From positions 1 to 40,640 of the forward strand of contig NZ_QJJL01000012.1 in assembly GCF_003201935.1 (NCBI RefSeq): a DNA stretch of 40,640 nt, written 5' to 3'. Source of the stretch: Loktanella sp. PT4BL. Its GTDB lineage: Bacteria; Pseudomonadota; Alphaproteobacteria; Rhodobacterales; Rhodobacteraceae. The translations under genes were made by a program, and so were the position numbers. The notes under the pieces were generated by a model that saw only the letters and a program-made list of their open reading frames with translations, made no database searches and had not been told where the DNA came from. This document shows positions 1-8,424 of this stretch, in pieces; positions within the stretch are counted from its first letter, which is position 1, and each line of letters starts with the position of its first letter.

Positions 1-351
1 TTCTTGCCGCAATCGAACGCACGATCCGTCATTCAGCCATAGCCGCCCCTTCTTCGGTTGTTTCATTGGCACTTTCAGCCCCTCCCGCCGCCATAGTCGC
101 TCAACGCGCTTGTCATTCACATGCGAGCCTGCATCTCTCAGCATCGCTGCGATCCAACGATAGCCGTAGCGGCCGTATTGCCGGGTCAACTCGATCATAT
201 CAGCCACAAAACGTTCTTCGTCTGGGCGACCAACTGGTACCTTGCGTTGTGTGGATCGGTGTTGTCTCAGAACGCGACACGCTCGGCGTTCTGAGACAGA
301 CAGTTCAGCTCGAACACGATCAATGCAAGCACGGCGGCGAGCGGGGCTTAG
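1..351 (-). CDS. IS3-family transposase OrfB, N-terminal part (truncated by window edge)
   Basis: The minus strand from 351 to base 1 stays open for 117 codons in the -1 frame relative to orfA. It reads through the conserved start of IS3 OrfB: LSPARRRACIDRVRAEL, then RYGYRWIAAMLRDAG, then VNDKRVERLWRREGLKVP and GRLWLNDGSC. This is the HTH_21 region before the DDE integrase core, which lies outside the window. There is no independent start near the overlap, consistent with production as an OrfA-OrfB fusion. Confidence 0.85.
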
Positions 352-626
352 AAGTTTCCCTTTGCAGCCTCAGCCAAGATCAGCTTGTCCAACGTAAGAT
401 CAGAAACGGCCTTGCGGAGCCGCTCGTTCTCTTTCTGCAAACGCTTAAGTTCCTTCAATTGATCCGTGCCCATTCCACCGTATTTCTTCTTCCAACGGTA
501 GAACGTTTGTTCAGTCACACCAATCTGGCGGATTGCATCCAGACGCGGCATCCCTTGCCCCGTCAGAACCTCAACCTGCCGTAACTTCGTGACAATCTCT
601 TCCGGCTTTGGTCGCTTGTTGGCCAT
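348..626 (-). CDS. IS3-family transposase OrfA (helix-turn-helix)
   Basis: A 92-residue protein with the usual OrfA layout. An N-terminal helix-turn-helix (about residues 10-50, with DAIRQIGVTEQTFYRWKKKYGG) binds the terminal repeats, and a leucine-rich coiled coil (about 55-85, LKRLQKENERLRKAVSDL) mediates multimerisation. It would join OrfB through a -1 frameshift to give the active transposase. The ATG at 626 lies about 55 bases inside the proposed IS end and is preceded by a purine-rich GGAGGAAAC, a good ribosome binding site. Length and order match the family. Confidence 0.9.
   Translation of the reverse strand: MANKRPKPEEIVTKLRQVEVLTGQGMPRLDAIRQIGVTEQTFYRWKKKYGGMGTDQLKELKRLQKENERLRKAVSDLTLDKLILAEAAKGNF
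357..363 (-). promoter_or_regulatory. Candidate -1 ribosomal slip site AAAGGGA
   Basis: On the minus strand the end of orfA reads A AAG GGA in its own frame, a heptamer of the X XXY YYZ form. It lies 7 bases before the orfA stop. A one-base backward slip enters the open orfB frame directly. IS3 elements are known to make their transposase this way. No downstream pseudoknot was sought. Confidence 0.5.
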
Positions 627-682
627 GTGTTTCCTCCGTTTTCCTAAACATAGCGGAGGACCACTTCAGTGGGGGAGGATCA

Positions 683-1102
683 GAGTTATATCTCGGGCTA
701 GCTGGCCGACTGGCTGGATGACCGGCAGATGGATCATGTCCGCGGTGCCCCATATCACCCGCAAACCCAAGGCAAGATCGAGCGATGGCACCAGACCCTG
801 AAGAACCGCATCTTGCTGGAAAACTACTACCTGCCCGGTGATCTCAGGCGACAGATCGATGCCTTTGTCGAGCATTACAACCACCAGCGCTATCACGAGA
901 GCCTGCAAAACCTCACACCGGCCGATGTCTACTTCGGGCACGGCCAGACCATTTTAAAACAACGAGAAAGGATCAAACGGAAGACCATCGAAACGCGACG
1001 CTTGCTTCACCGCAAATCCGCCGCATAATCAGACCAACCAGATGAGCCAGAACCTCTCTTAGATCAGGCCGCTAACTGCCCCAAAAACTCTGACGGCGGA
1101 CA
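683..1102 (+). mobile_element. Older IS3-type element, right-end remnant
   Basis: This segment holds the last part of a transposase gene and a right end. The right end is placed at 1102, where the strand finishes TCTGACGGCGGACA, an IS3-like terminus ending in CA. The left part has been lost or separated by the newer IS (1-682), which abuts at 682/683. The glycosyltransferase stop lies only 16 bases beyond the end. Confidence 0.65.
684..1028 (+). pseudogene. IS3-type transposase (integrase core) C-terminal remnant with internal stop
   Basis: The plus-strand frame starting at 684 reads SYISG, then a TAG stop at 699-701, then LADWLDDRQMDHVRGAPYHP and QTQGKIERWHQTLKNR, ending at 1028. This is the C-terminal third of an rve-type DDE transposase, including the GAPYHPQTQGKIERWHQ block around the catalytic glutamate. 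Family members usually have glutamate where the TAG sits, so a GAG to TAG change is likely. The catalytic aspartates and everything upstream are missing, so this cannot encode an active enzyme. Confidence 0.85.
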
Positions 1103-1117
1103 CCTTGAACATATGAG

Positions 1118-2212
1118 CTAGAACTCCCTTGTCAGTAGTATCCCTCGTATCGCCCGCTCAAATCGCTGGACAGAGTAGCGCTTTCGTGCATTTCTAGCTG
1201 CCTGCGTTCGGCGTTCATAGAAGAGTGATGGATCAGCATTCTTTTCGGCGCGGATACGTTCTAACGACGTAGCAATTGCATCAACGGATCGGATGGGAAC
1301 GAATTCAGCAGGATAATCCCCGACGGTAGCCCTAAGTGCCGCAATATCTGAAACAAGGATGCCTTTTCCGGCGCACATTGCTTCGATGATTGCAAGGCCT
1401 TGGGACTCAGAAGAATATCGCGAAGGTAGGGCCACGACGTCCGCTTCGGTGAGTAGTGACAAAGCATCTTTGTGTTCGACCGCACCAATATGCTCAAACC
1501 AAGCAACATCTTGGAGAATTTCGAGGTCTCTTCGAACCTCGTGTTCCCCCATCTCTTCGTCAGCGGTTGGTGCTCCTAAGCTAGAAAGGCGTATCTCTAT
1601 TCCGCGCTCATGCAGCCTCTTCACCGCCTCCACCAGATCAAAGAACCCTTTGCTCGCCATTATGTTCGAGTTCCACATGACCCGTAGTTCTTTATGTTGC
1701 GTTTGTGGTCTGTCAGCAGAGTCCTCAGCCGATGCATAGAAACCCTCACAAACGACAACTGACCTCACAAATCCGTTCACCATGCTTGGCAAGTGGACTG
1801 AAGGAACGATCATTTCACAGGGCCGGTAAAGCCAACGTGCTGCTCGGGAGATGCGACGATCTTGCAAAAGGCTAACAATATCTGAGCCATGTGAATGGAC
1901 GATCACCCTAAGACCAAACCGAGCGGCAAGCAAAGCCGGAATGTCTCGCAGAAAGCCGCCATTTGAGCGAGAGCAAACTAGGTAGAGTGTCTCCACTTTG
2001 CCAAAATAGATGTCTTTCCATAAAGTGCTCCACGCCTTGATCCAGTCCCATAGCGCCTGCGAGCGCATGCCAGGGGAAAAAATGTACTCAATACAGCCAT
2101 TGCTGTCACTTGAGATGATTTTGGCGACATGTTGTGTGACAATTCCCTGGCCGGTCACCTCAGAATACTTTGTAGACCAAATGGCTATTTTGCTTCGTTT
2201 GATTATAGGCAT
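1118..2212 (-). CDS. Glycosyltransferase family 4 (GT-B) protein of a polysaccharide locus
   Basis: A 364-residue GT4-type enzyme expected to add a sugar to a lipid-linked oligosaccharide at the cytoplasmic face of the inner membrane. Visible features are a GT-B N-terminal domain with HSHGSD (107-111), a linker before residue 180, and a C-terminal nucleotide-sugar domain. The latter contains NSNIMASKGFFDLVEAV (181-196) and the acidic donor-binding stretch SESQGLAIIEAMCAGKGIL (268-286). Donor and acceptor cannot be read from sequence. It is the last gene of the polysaccharide block and ends 16 bases from an IS remnant. The ATG at 2212 has no strong ribosome binding site and is immediately preceded by a heptanucleotide repeat. 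Confidence 0.85.
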   Translation of the reverse strand: MPIIKRSKIAIWSTKYSEVTGQGIVTQHVAKIISSDSNGCIEYIFSPGMRSQALWDWIKAWSTLWKDIYFGKVETLYLVCSRSNGGFLRDIPALLAARFGLRVIVHSHGSDIVSLLQDRRISRAARWLYRPCEMIVPSVHLPSMVNGFVRSVVVCEGFYASAEDSADRPQTQHKELRVMWNSNIMASKGFFDLVEAVKRLHERGIEIRLSSLGAPTADEEMGEHEVRRDLEILQDVAWFEHIGAVEHKDALSLLTEADVVALPSRYSSESQGLAIIEAMCAGKGILVSDIAALRATVGDYPAEFVPIRSVDAIATSLERIRAEKNADPSLFYERRTQAARNARKRYSVQRFERAIRGILLTREF

Positions 2213-2217
2213 TTGTT

Positions 2218-2258
2218 GCTTCTGGCTTCTGGCTTCTGGCTTCTGGATTCTGGCTTCT
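2218..2258 (-). repeat. Tandem heptanucleotide repeat (GCCAGAA-type, about 5.9 copies) in a gene leader
   Basis: On the plus strand the unit GCTTCTG is repeated from 2218 to 2258: four identical copies, one with A for C at 2247, then six of seven bases of another. It ends five bases before the start of the glycosyltransferase on the minus strand. It is therefore leader DNA. An in-frame TAA at 2287-2285 shows the reading frame does not extend far upstream. Confidence 0.9.
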
Positions 2259-2347
2259 ATTGAGTTAAGCCATAACTTTAGTATTTAACAATAGCTTCAT
2301 CCGTTGGATTTTGGTCGAGAAAGAGAAGATCGTGTCACTCCGCTCGA

Positions 2348-3751
2348 TTATGCGATCCGTATTCGAAAAGAACGGAAATGTATCTCTCCACTTACTGTTC
2401 TGACATATCGTTTCTGAAGGAGAAAAAGTCCGATTATCAGGAAGAAATACATGGTTTCAGCTGAGGCAGGTAGCAAGATCAGATAGAATAAATAGACATA
2501 ACTGGCGATCAAGAGCCCAAAGGAAAACACCGACGGCTTTCGCTGGTAACCAACAAGCACTTGGCCCCCAACAACTCCTACGAAGTATGAAAACAAGAAA
2601 GCGCCAAAGAAGCCAAAGTCGTTAAGAAATGTGCCAAGGGCAGTGCTCCACGAGACAGACATGTATCCACGGCTGCTTAGGTAGCTTCTACGAATTTGCA
2701 TGAATTCCTCGAAGCTAGGTAGACCAAGCGAGACCAATCGTCTGTAGAGCCAAGGGAATTGTATGCCACCCTTGCCAATAGCCATAGTATCCTGCGCCTC
2801 CGGCAATAGAAATGCGGAGAGGCTCGAGAGTTGGCTCGAAAAATAAATGATGGAGCCGACTAGCATTGTCTGGAATTCATCTGATGCGCCGCTCAGAAGC
2901 TGTCGAAGGTTATCGTTAAGCTCCGCTCCAAAAATAAACAGAAGATACTCCGACACGCTGGCAATATCTGCGCTTTCTCGGTTTGAAAATAGGTTGGCCA
3001 TGTATCCAAAAGCAACAACCGCCATAATAATAATTACTGAGCCATATAAGAGAACTTTCGGCTTAACGGATCTAAAATTGGTAGGACGTCGCAAAATCAG
3101 CCAACCAATAAGACTGAATAGAAGGATTTGAAACACTATCTGACGGCCAGCACTAAGGTAGGAAAACCCTGCAAGGAGTACAATAGATACTATGTATGGT
3201 ATCAGGCGACCTCCAAGCAGCTTGGGGCCAAACCAACAAATCGAAATTATAGCAAGAAAACTACCCCAAGCCAAGATTGGCGCGAGCCTACCTAACCAAG
3301 AAGTGTCCGCTTCAATAAAACTAGTGCGGACTTCAAGTGCGTTCTCCGCACCAGCGAAACCGCTAACAACGAAGGCATCGACTAAAAATAGAATCGACCC
3401 CAAACAGCCCATTGCAACCACGAAATCCACAAGAGGGCCTAGCTGACGGAGTTCCCGAGCTCGTGTCTCTTGTGGAGGGCTCAATAGCGCTCGAGCATAT
3501 CGAGGATACCCTGCAACAATAAAGACACTTATGTAGCCCAAATAGATAACGCATAGATGAAAGACTACGAACATCTCGACAAATGCACCTATTGGCGGGT
3601 TGTGGTACTCAATCACTCCGGTCCAAATGGGGAGAAACACTAGGACCCACGGGCCGAACAGCCAAGACAGCGGTGACTGAGCTACTCTGGTGATTAGAGC
3701 GACGGCTAACATCGCTAATGGGATCATGCCGTAAAGGATCAACGAAGTCAC
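2348..3751 (-). CDS. Polytopic membrane protein, O-antigen/EPS polymerase (Wzy-like)
   Basis: A 467-residue inner-membrane protein with roughly a dozen hydrophobic segments. A long central stretch (FSYLSAGRQIVFQILLFSLI) resembles the oligosaccharide repeat-unit polymerase family, including the SAGRQ motif. Such proteins polymerise lipid-linked repeat units on the periplasmic side after flipping. Position between glycosyltransferases and in the same operon as a Wzx-like flippase supports this role, although Wzy proteins share little sequence. The start is GTG at 3751, chosen because AGGAG lies 6 bases upstream. A 183-base gap to the upstream gene holds no recognisable element. Confidence 0.7.
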   Translation of the reverse strand: MTSLILYGMIPLAMLAVALITRVAQSPLSWLFGPWVLVFLPIWTGVIEYHNPPIGAFVEMFVVFHLCVIYLGYISVFIVAGYPRYARALLSPPQETRARELRQLGPLVDFVVAMGCLGSILFLVDAFVVSGFAGAENALEVRTSFIEADTSWLGRLAPILAWGSFLAIISICWFGPKLLGGRLIPYIVSIVLLAGFSYLSAGRQIVFQILLFSLIGWLILRRPTNFRSVKPKVLLYGSVIIIMAVVAFGYMANLFSNRESADIASVSEYLLFIFGAELNDNLRQLLSGASDEFQTMLVGSIIYFSSQLSSLSAFLLPEAQDTMAIGKGGIQFPWLYRRLVSLGLPSFEEFMQIRRSYLSSRGYMSVSWSTALGTFLNDFGFFGAFLFSYFVGVVGGQVLVGYQRKPSVFSFGLLIASYVYLFYLILLPASAETMYFFLIIGLFLLQKRYVRTVSGEIHFRSFRIRIA

Positions 3752-3934
3752 ATACAGCTCCTGAAGTTGACAACCTTGAGATCAAGCACCTAGTTCTGAA
3801 TCCCGTTTCTATTCACTTTTCGCCCAAGCACACATGCATGATGCACTTCAAACGCTGCCAATCAGAAGATAGATCGGCAAAATTTGGTACCTTCAAATTG
3901 GGCAGTTTGGCCCTCATTTTCTTGCATGGTGCAA

Positions 3935-4777
3935 CTAGAATGAATCCTTCTCGGTTGTTCTTCTGACAGCCAGCATAGAAATGGCCCTCCGGCTATTAGC
4001 CAAGGCTAACCAGACGATCCCTTTCAGATAGGCCCATGCCCAACGAACCGACACCGGATACCCAAGTTCTCTCTGAACTGTCCGAAACTCGGACAAAGCA
4101 ATGGTCCTGTTTTCTCTCAGCCCTGATTTGCCACCGGCATGTTGGTCCGCTATGATAATATCACCCAGAAATTTAGGGGCTGATACAGCCAAAGACTGCA
4201 TGATGATCTTGTAGTCGCCAGCGATCTGCAGATGGCTGTCAAACTTGCCAAATCTTACAAATAGTTCATTTGCATGAAAGACACCTTGGTGGGGCAATGC
4301 CATTTGCGAGTACATTTTGCCCTTAACATCGTCCCATACCTTTCCAAGTTTGTGAATTCTGCCATCGGGAAATACATAATTTACGCATCCGTACGCGATT
4401 AGCGTGCCCGCTGGTACGTGTCTAAGCCTTTGCATAGCTCTCTCAATCGCTTCTGGACAATGGAGGGCATCATCGCTGCCTAAAAAGTAGACCCAGTCTC
4501 CGGCTACAAGTCCAAGCGCTTTGTTCCATGCATCATAGATACCATCATCTGGCTCGCTGATCCAACGCTCTAGCAAATCGGTGTTGCGCCGAATTACCTC
4601 AACAGTAGTATCGCTTGAGGCGCCATCGACAATAATGATCTCAATCGCCGAATAAGTCTGAGCACGAATGCTGTCGAGACAGGTTTGCAGTGACTCGGCG
4701 CTGTTGTAAGTCGCTATGATGATAGAGAGGAGTGGTTGGGCCAAATCGTTGTGGTTCATTTCTAGTAGCTGGTCCAT
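3935..4777 (-). CDS. Glycosyltransferase family 2
   Basis: A 280-residue GT-A fold enzyme. The N-terminus shows PLLSIIIATYNSAESLQTCL (from residue 15), the nucleotide-binding DGASSD (51-56) and the metal-binding SDD (101-103). EPDDGIYDAWNKA (75-87) is characteristic of a subgroup found in O-antigen and colanic-acid-like clusters. It should transfer a sugar from a nucleotide donor to the growing repeat unit in the cytoplasm. An AAGG lies 5 bases upstream of the ATG at 4777; an internal ATG (residue 7) is a possible alternative. The specific sugar cannot be assigned. Confidence 0.85.
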   Translation of the reverse strand: MDQLLEMNHNDLAQPLLSIIIATYNSAESLQTCLDSIRAQTYSAIEIIIVDGASSDTTVEVIRRNTDLLERWISEPDDGIYDAWNKALGLVAGDWVYFLGSDDALHCPEAIERAMQRLRHVPAGTLIAYGCVNYVFPDGRIHKLGKVWDDVKGKMYSQMALPHQGVFHANELFVRFGKFDSHLQIAGDYKIIMQSLAVSAPKFLGDIIIADQHAGGKSGLRENRTIALSEFRTVQRELGYPVSVRWAWAYLKGIVWLALANSRRAISMLAVRRTTEKDSF

Positions 4778-4864
4778 TCTGCCTTAACATTGGAAATTAT
4801 GGGCGCCCAAATGTAACGCGATCTAACAATATAAGCAGTTCTGATGGATCAGTATTGCTTCTGG

Positions 4865-5665
4865 TTAGTTATCCAACAAGTTTCTCATTAGAAAATGCTG
4901 TGAAATAGATAGAACTTTCTCACCAGGAAGTTGAAAGTTCAGCCGAGCGGATGTGGCAGTTTTGAAGTCTCTTTCAATGCCTGGTCGTTTTCGCTCGTGC
5001 AGTTCAATTATTAGGACATCCACCCGTTCCAGCCAGTCTCGCGGAGCGCGCAAAAGTGGCGCTTCGCCTCCTTCGATGTCCATCTTACAGATGTCCAGTT
5101 GATCCCGATCGTATTCGCTCAAGATCTTCGCTATCGTTGTTGTGGGAATTTGGACATGTTCTACGGGTGTATCGCTGCTGGCTTGATAGCCCCAATGGCC
5201 AGTATTGGACTTAGCTAGGCCAACAGTGTTGGGTCCACCATCTTCGACGAGTGCTGCGTTGACTGCGTGAATGTTCGGGATCGAACGAGTGTTGGCTTTG
5301 AGGAGCTCAAAGTTTTCTGGTGAAGGTTCTATGCTGATGATCGTGGCGCTTGGGAAGAGGCTATTGAGTGCCAAGCTAGCAGTCCCGATGTATCCGCCTG
5401 CATCGACGATGAAGAGCGGATCTGAAAGTGGGAGATCAACTATACTGTCAAACTCTCCTCCAAGCGTCTCCATCGCGACATAGATATCTGGAGAGGAGGT
5501 CCGTACCCGGAGTTGAGTGCCTTTGTACTTGATACCAACGATACGCTCTATTCGTAGAGAGTTGAATGAAAGGATTGTGAGACTGCTCAACAATCCATTT
5601 TCGCGCTTTAGCGTTCGCATCATGCGTAGATTATTTGCTATGCGGCTTATGAGATTAAGGGACAA
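4865..5665 (-). CDS. FkbM-family SAM-dependent methyltransferase
   Basis: A 266-residue protein with the FkbM methyltransferase pattern: FIVDAGGYIG (85-94, SAM-binding motif I), SIEPSPENFELLKAN (111-125, motif II acidic residue binding ribose) and DICKMDIEGGE (191-201). Family members O-methylate sugars or polyketides; here a sugar of the polysaccharide repeat unit is the natural substrate. The start is TTG at 5665. It is preferred because GGAG lies 10 bases upstream and because the upstream ATG is in another frame and stops at once. An internal pair of ATGs about 15 codons later is possible. Confidence 0.85.
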   Translation of the reverse strand: MSLNLISRIANNLRMMRTLKRENGLLSSLTILSFNSLRIERIVGIKYKGTQLRVRTSSPDIYVAMETLGGEFDSIVDLPLSDPLFIVDAGGYIGTASLALNSLFPSATIISIEPSPENFELLKANTRSIPNIHAVNAALVEDGGPNTVGLAKSNTGHWGYQASSDTPVEHVQIPTTTIAKILSEYDRDQLDICKMDIEGGEAPLLRAPRDWLERVDVLIIELHERKRPGIERDFKTATSARLNFQLPGEKVLSISQHFLMRNLLDN

Positions 5666-5703
5666 CGTAAAACTTCTCCATTGACATGACCAGTTGCCTA
5701 CCG

Positions 5704-6864
5704 TCAGTTTTTCAAACGAAGTTTGCGAAGAAGACGATCAGCAGTGAGCAATATTTCGCGGCGTGTGCCCAAATCCTTCATGTAGAGTCTGACTTCCTGT
5801 GCGTCGGCTGGGTGTGTCACGTTGGGAATGGCGTCACTACTTGTCAAATTCAGATCAGTTCCTTGAAAGCCCTGAAGCACGTTTGCCTCCAACGGAAAGA
5901 GGTCGCGACCAAAAGACTTCAGCGGTTTTTCGATATGGCGCGATGTTATGACGTATGGACTACGCAGTTGTGTCGTTCGTTTCAACCTGCGGATATCAAA
6001 TTCGAATTCCAAGCCGATTGCATCAATCAAGCCTTGGTCTGGAATGAGTTCCCAGAACTCGTCGTAGCGCGCCATATTGTTGGTGTTGAGCCTAGCCGAA
6101 CGGCTTGACCCTTCGGCGCGACGGTGTACGAAAGGCACCTGAAAATTCGCTGAGGATGAGGCATAATGTGTGCCCCTATCCGCGAAATGAGTAAGGTGAG
6201 AGTTAACTGGGTAGATGAATGATAAGCCTTTCGCAGAAAGATATCTGTTTAGGTGCTTCTTCCATGATGTCTTGGGCCAAAAATTTACCTGATCCGGAAC
6301 ATAAAGCGCTCCGGTCTCCACTTGACCATTAGTTTCATACCAATCCCGAAAACCCTGCCACTTCCGTTTGTCTACAAGAATACCCCACGTTGATGCGCTC
6401 TTGGAAAGATATGCATCCTCCCCCGTCTGCAGAGGTGCGAAGCGGAGCCTATCAAATTCGCAAATGTCAAATGAATAGAGTGAGGCCGCGAAGACCTCCT
6501 CATCAACATTCACACAGTGTGCGACTTGAACGGCGAATTCATAGAATTCCGGGCCAGCGTACGAGTCATCCTCTATGAAAATCAGTTGCTCGAACTCCGA
6601 GGGTAATTCCATGCATTTGAAGGCATGCTCTCGCATGCCGAGCGGTCGACTGTGTGGTAGAATGGATTTGGGCCCGTGTCGCCACTGAAATGCACGAGCA
6701 ACCTCCAGAGTCCCGTCGGCACCACCGTCGTCTAAGCTGACGTACAGGGGAATATCGGCACGACGATAGATTGCTTGGTTTAATGATTGAAGGACTCGTG
6801 CCAAGGATTGTCTACGGTTGTAACCTGATACAACGATAGGAATGGCTTTCACATCTTCTTCCAT
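5704..6864 (-). CDS. Glycosyltransferase, GT-A fold (GT2/GNT-I-like)
   Basis: A 386-residue protein opening with IPIVVSGYNRRQSLARVLQS, then SLDDGGADGT (43-52) and the metal-binding IEDDS (97-101). The order is that of GT-A enzymes, and the IEDDS motif with a following FYEFA resembles GNT-I-type sequences more than typical GT2 proteins. The C-terminal 150 residues match nothing I can name. It lies between FkbM and the flippase and starts 4 bases after the flippase stop, with AGGG in the end of that gene serving as ribosome binding site, so it is very likely co-translated with it. Sugar specificity is unknown. Confidence 0.7.
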   Translation of the reverse strand: MEEDVKAIPIVVSGYNRRQSLARVLQSLNQAIYRRADIPLYVSLDDGGADGTLEVARAFQWRHGPKSILPHSRPLGMREHAFKCMELPSEFEQLIFIEDDSYAGPEFYEFAVQVAHCVNVDEEVFAASLYSFDICEFDRLRFAPLQTGEDAYLSKSASTWGILVDKRKWQGFRDWYETNGQVETGALYVPDQVNFWPKTSWKKHLNRYLSAKGLSFIYPVNSHLTHFADRGTHYASSSANFQVPFVHRRAEGSSRSARLNTNNMARYDEFWELIPDQGLIDAIGLEFEFDIRRLKRTTQLRSPYVITSRHIEKPLKSFGRDLFPLEANVLQGFQGTDLNLTSSDAIPNVTHPADAQEVRLYMKDLGTRREILLTADRLLRKLRLKN

Positions 6865-6867
6865 TTG

Positions 6868-8190
6868 TTAGGGACCCTTCAACGCATCTGAGTCTAAGTC
6901 TGAAGCTGCGGTGGCATCGCGAATTTTGGAGCGCCAGCATACATACACTGTAATGACCATGCCGACTGCCCAAACCGAGTAGAAAGCAATTTGCCCTATC
7001 ATCATTGCTGCAGGTCCCAAAAGCTCTCTAAGAAAATAGTAGCTCAGCAAGAACGTAACAGTCGCAACCACATAGATAAGAAGAATAGCGTCTGGTTTCC
7101 CAAACGAGAGAACCAAGGGGCGCAAGACGAACAGACAACAAAAAATTGATAGCGCTACGAGGTATAGTCCGAGGAACATTGGTACCCGGTTGTACTCTTC
7201 TCCGACCGCTATTGATACGATATGTGACCCAACAAAATAGTATGCTGCTATTAAGATCAGCGAGAACCCCACGCCGAGCCAAACCACTTTTTTGGAGAGC
7301 GCAGCCAAAGTGTCAAACTGTCCTAGAGTAACAAGTCTAGCGACCCGAGGGTAAAGCACTTGTTGTGCCGGTTCGATCACTCGCAAGATTACCGAGCCGT
7401 ATTGTTTTGCCAGTCTATATTGGCCAGCAATTGCTGGACCTGAGGCAGCAGACAGAATGAGCGTGTCCAGTTCTTGGGATATGTGGCGTACTGTAGCACT
7501 CAAATAGACGCTGCCAACAAAGCGTAGCAGCCCAGGGAACTTCTTGAAATCGCTCCATCGAAGGTCCGAAAGTTTCAACAAGCGCTGATCGCGACGGGCG
7601 ATCCGAGCCAAAAGGTAAACAAAAGTAAGATGCTGCAGCATCATGGTCCCCGCATAAATTGCGAGTGCAGCGTTCGTTGTTAGTCCACTACTAAAAAAGA
7701 TAGAGAGCAATAGCAACTTCAGTGCTGAGACTGAGACCAGCACCCAGCCTATCGTGTCATACTTCTCGTATATCCGCAGGACGGCCATTGGCGTTCCCGA
7801 AAAAGCAAAGACTAGAGCAAGCATATAGAATGCTACTGCTGCGCTTGATTGCTGCGGAATGCCAAGTGTCGATGCAAACACCAAGACGCCGAAGTACCCC
7901 AGAAGGGCTGCTAGGAAACATCCTATAAAGTCTAGTGCGACTCCGAGGCCTACAATCTTCCAAAAGCGTTTTGGGTCATTCTTTTCTCTTTCCTCCGTGG
8001 CGAATTTCGTCACCGCCTGCCATGCTTGAAAGCCAGAAAGCTGTTCGACGAAGGCGCTGATGCTAACCGCTACCGCAAATATTCCAAATGCGGCGGCCCC
8101 GAGCTCTCTGGAAACCAATGTCAGCGAGACGAGCCCCAGAATTCCAACGATGACGTTCGCAGTAAATAGCTTTCGAAAATTTATAAGCAT
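6868..8190 (-). CDS. wzx: Polysaccharide flippase, Wzx/MATE-like (MOP superfamily)
   Basis: A 440-residue polytopic protein with about 12 hydrophobic helices. It begins with the FRKLFTANVIVGILGLVSLT pattern usual for Wzx, then LGAAAFGIFAVAVSISAFVE. A middle section with ATVRHISQELDTLILSAASG and AGQYRLAKQYGSV is also characteristic. It should move the undecaprenyl-linked repeat unit across the inner membrane to the polymerase. A possible internal promoter (TATAAT at 8341-8336, minus strand) lies about 145 bases upstream, next to a relic IS end. Function is well supported at family level; the name wzx follows general convention. Confidence 0.8.
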   Translation of the reverse strand: MLINFRKLFTANVIVGILGLVSLTLVSRELGAAAFGIFAVAVSISAFVEQLSGFQAWQAVTKFATEEREKNDPKRFWKIVGLGVALDFIGCFLAALLGYFGVLVFASTLGIPQQSSAAVAFYMLALVFAFSGTPMAVLRIYEKYDTIGWVLVSVSALKLLLLSIFFSSGLTTNAALAIYAGTMMLQHLTFVYLLARIARRDQRLLKLSDLRWSDFKKFPGLLRFVGSVYLSATVRHISQELDTLILSAASGPAIAGQYRLAKQYGSVILRVIEPAQQVLYPRVARLVTLGQFDTLAALSKKVVWLGVGFSLILIAAYYFVGSHIVSIAVGEEYNRVPMFLGLYLVALSIFCCLFVLRPLVLSFGKPDAILLIYVVATVTFLLSYYFLRELLGPAAMMIGQIAFYSVWAVGMVITVYVCWRSKIRDATAASDLDSDALKGP

Positions 8191-8318
8191 TTTTTTCTCG
8201 TTTAGCCGCCTTTCCGAGATATGTTTTCTGACTGTGGAGCGCTGTTGCGAGGTATTTCTTCCGTCTACGCACTCTGAGGCGATTGCTAATAGCTCTGGGT
8301 CAATTTGCCAAAATCTGT

Positions 8319-8339
8319 CACTTCAGTGGCGCTGGATTA
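8319..8339 (-). repeat. Solitary IS-end-like sequence with overlapping TATAAT
   Basis: These 21 bases match the terminal sequence of the IS at 662-682 in 17 of 21 positions with no gap, including an unbroken CACTTCAGTGG. No transposase remnant is attached. It may be a decayed IS terminus between the propeller gene and the flippase gene. A minus-strand TATAAT at 8341-8336 overlaps it and could act as a promoter for the flippase gene, although no good -35 is evident. The rest of the 234-base gap shows nothing else. Confidence 0.4.
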
Positions 8340-8424
8340 TACCTTTTCTCCAAATGTGAAAACTGTCGGGGTACTCCCCGTTCTTATTGTCACAAACGAG
8401 AGGGTCGGAATGAAAAGGTACACC

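Larger units (their letters stand above)
1..682 (-). mobile_element. IS3-family insertion sequence, partial (runs off the left edge)
   Basis: This is one end of an IS3-family element read on the minus strand. It contains orfA, a candidate frameshift site and the first part of orfB, and continues past base 1. The outer end is placed at 682, where the minus strand begins TGATCCTCCCCCACTGAAG, typical of the TG...CA termini of this family. The element sits inside an older IS3-type remnant (683-1102). The other end and the target duplication are outside the window, so its integrity cannot be judged. Confidence 0.85.

Noticed and set aside
66..584. Plus-strand frame over the left-edge IS
   Set aside because: It covers orfA and orfB in antisense; the minus-strand transposase reading is clear.
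2218..2258. Frame-shifting phase-variation repeat inside the glycosyltransferase gene
   Set aside because: The repeat lies outside the coding region; upstream in-frame TAA at 2287-2285 and lack of an earlier start make translational on/off switching unlikely. Only a leader effect remains possible.
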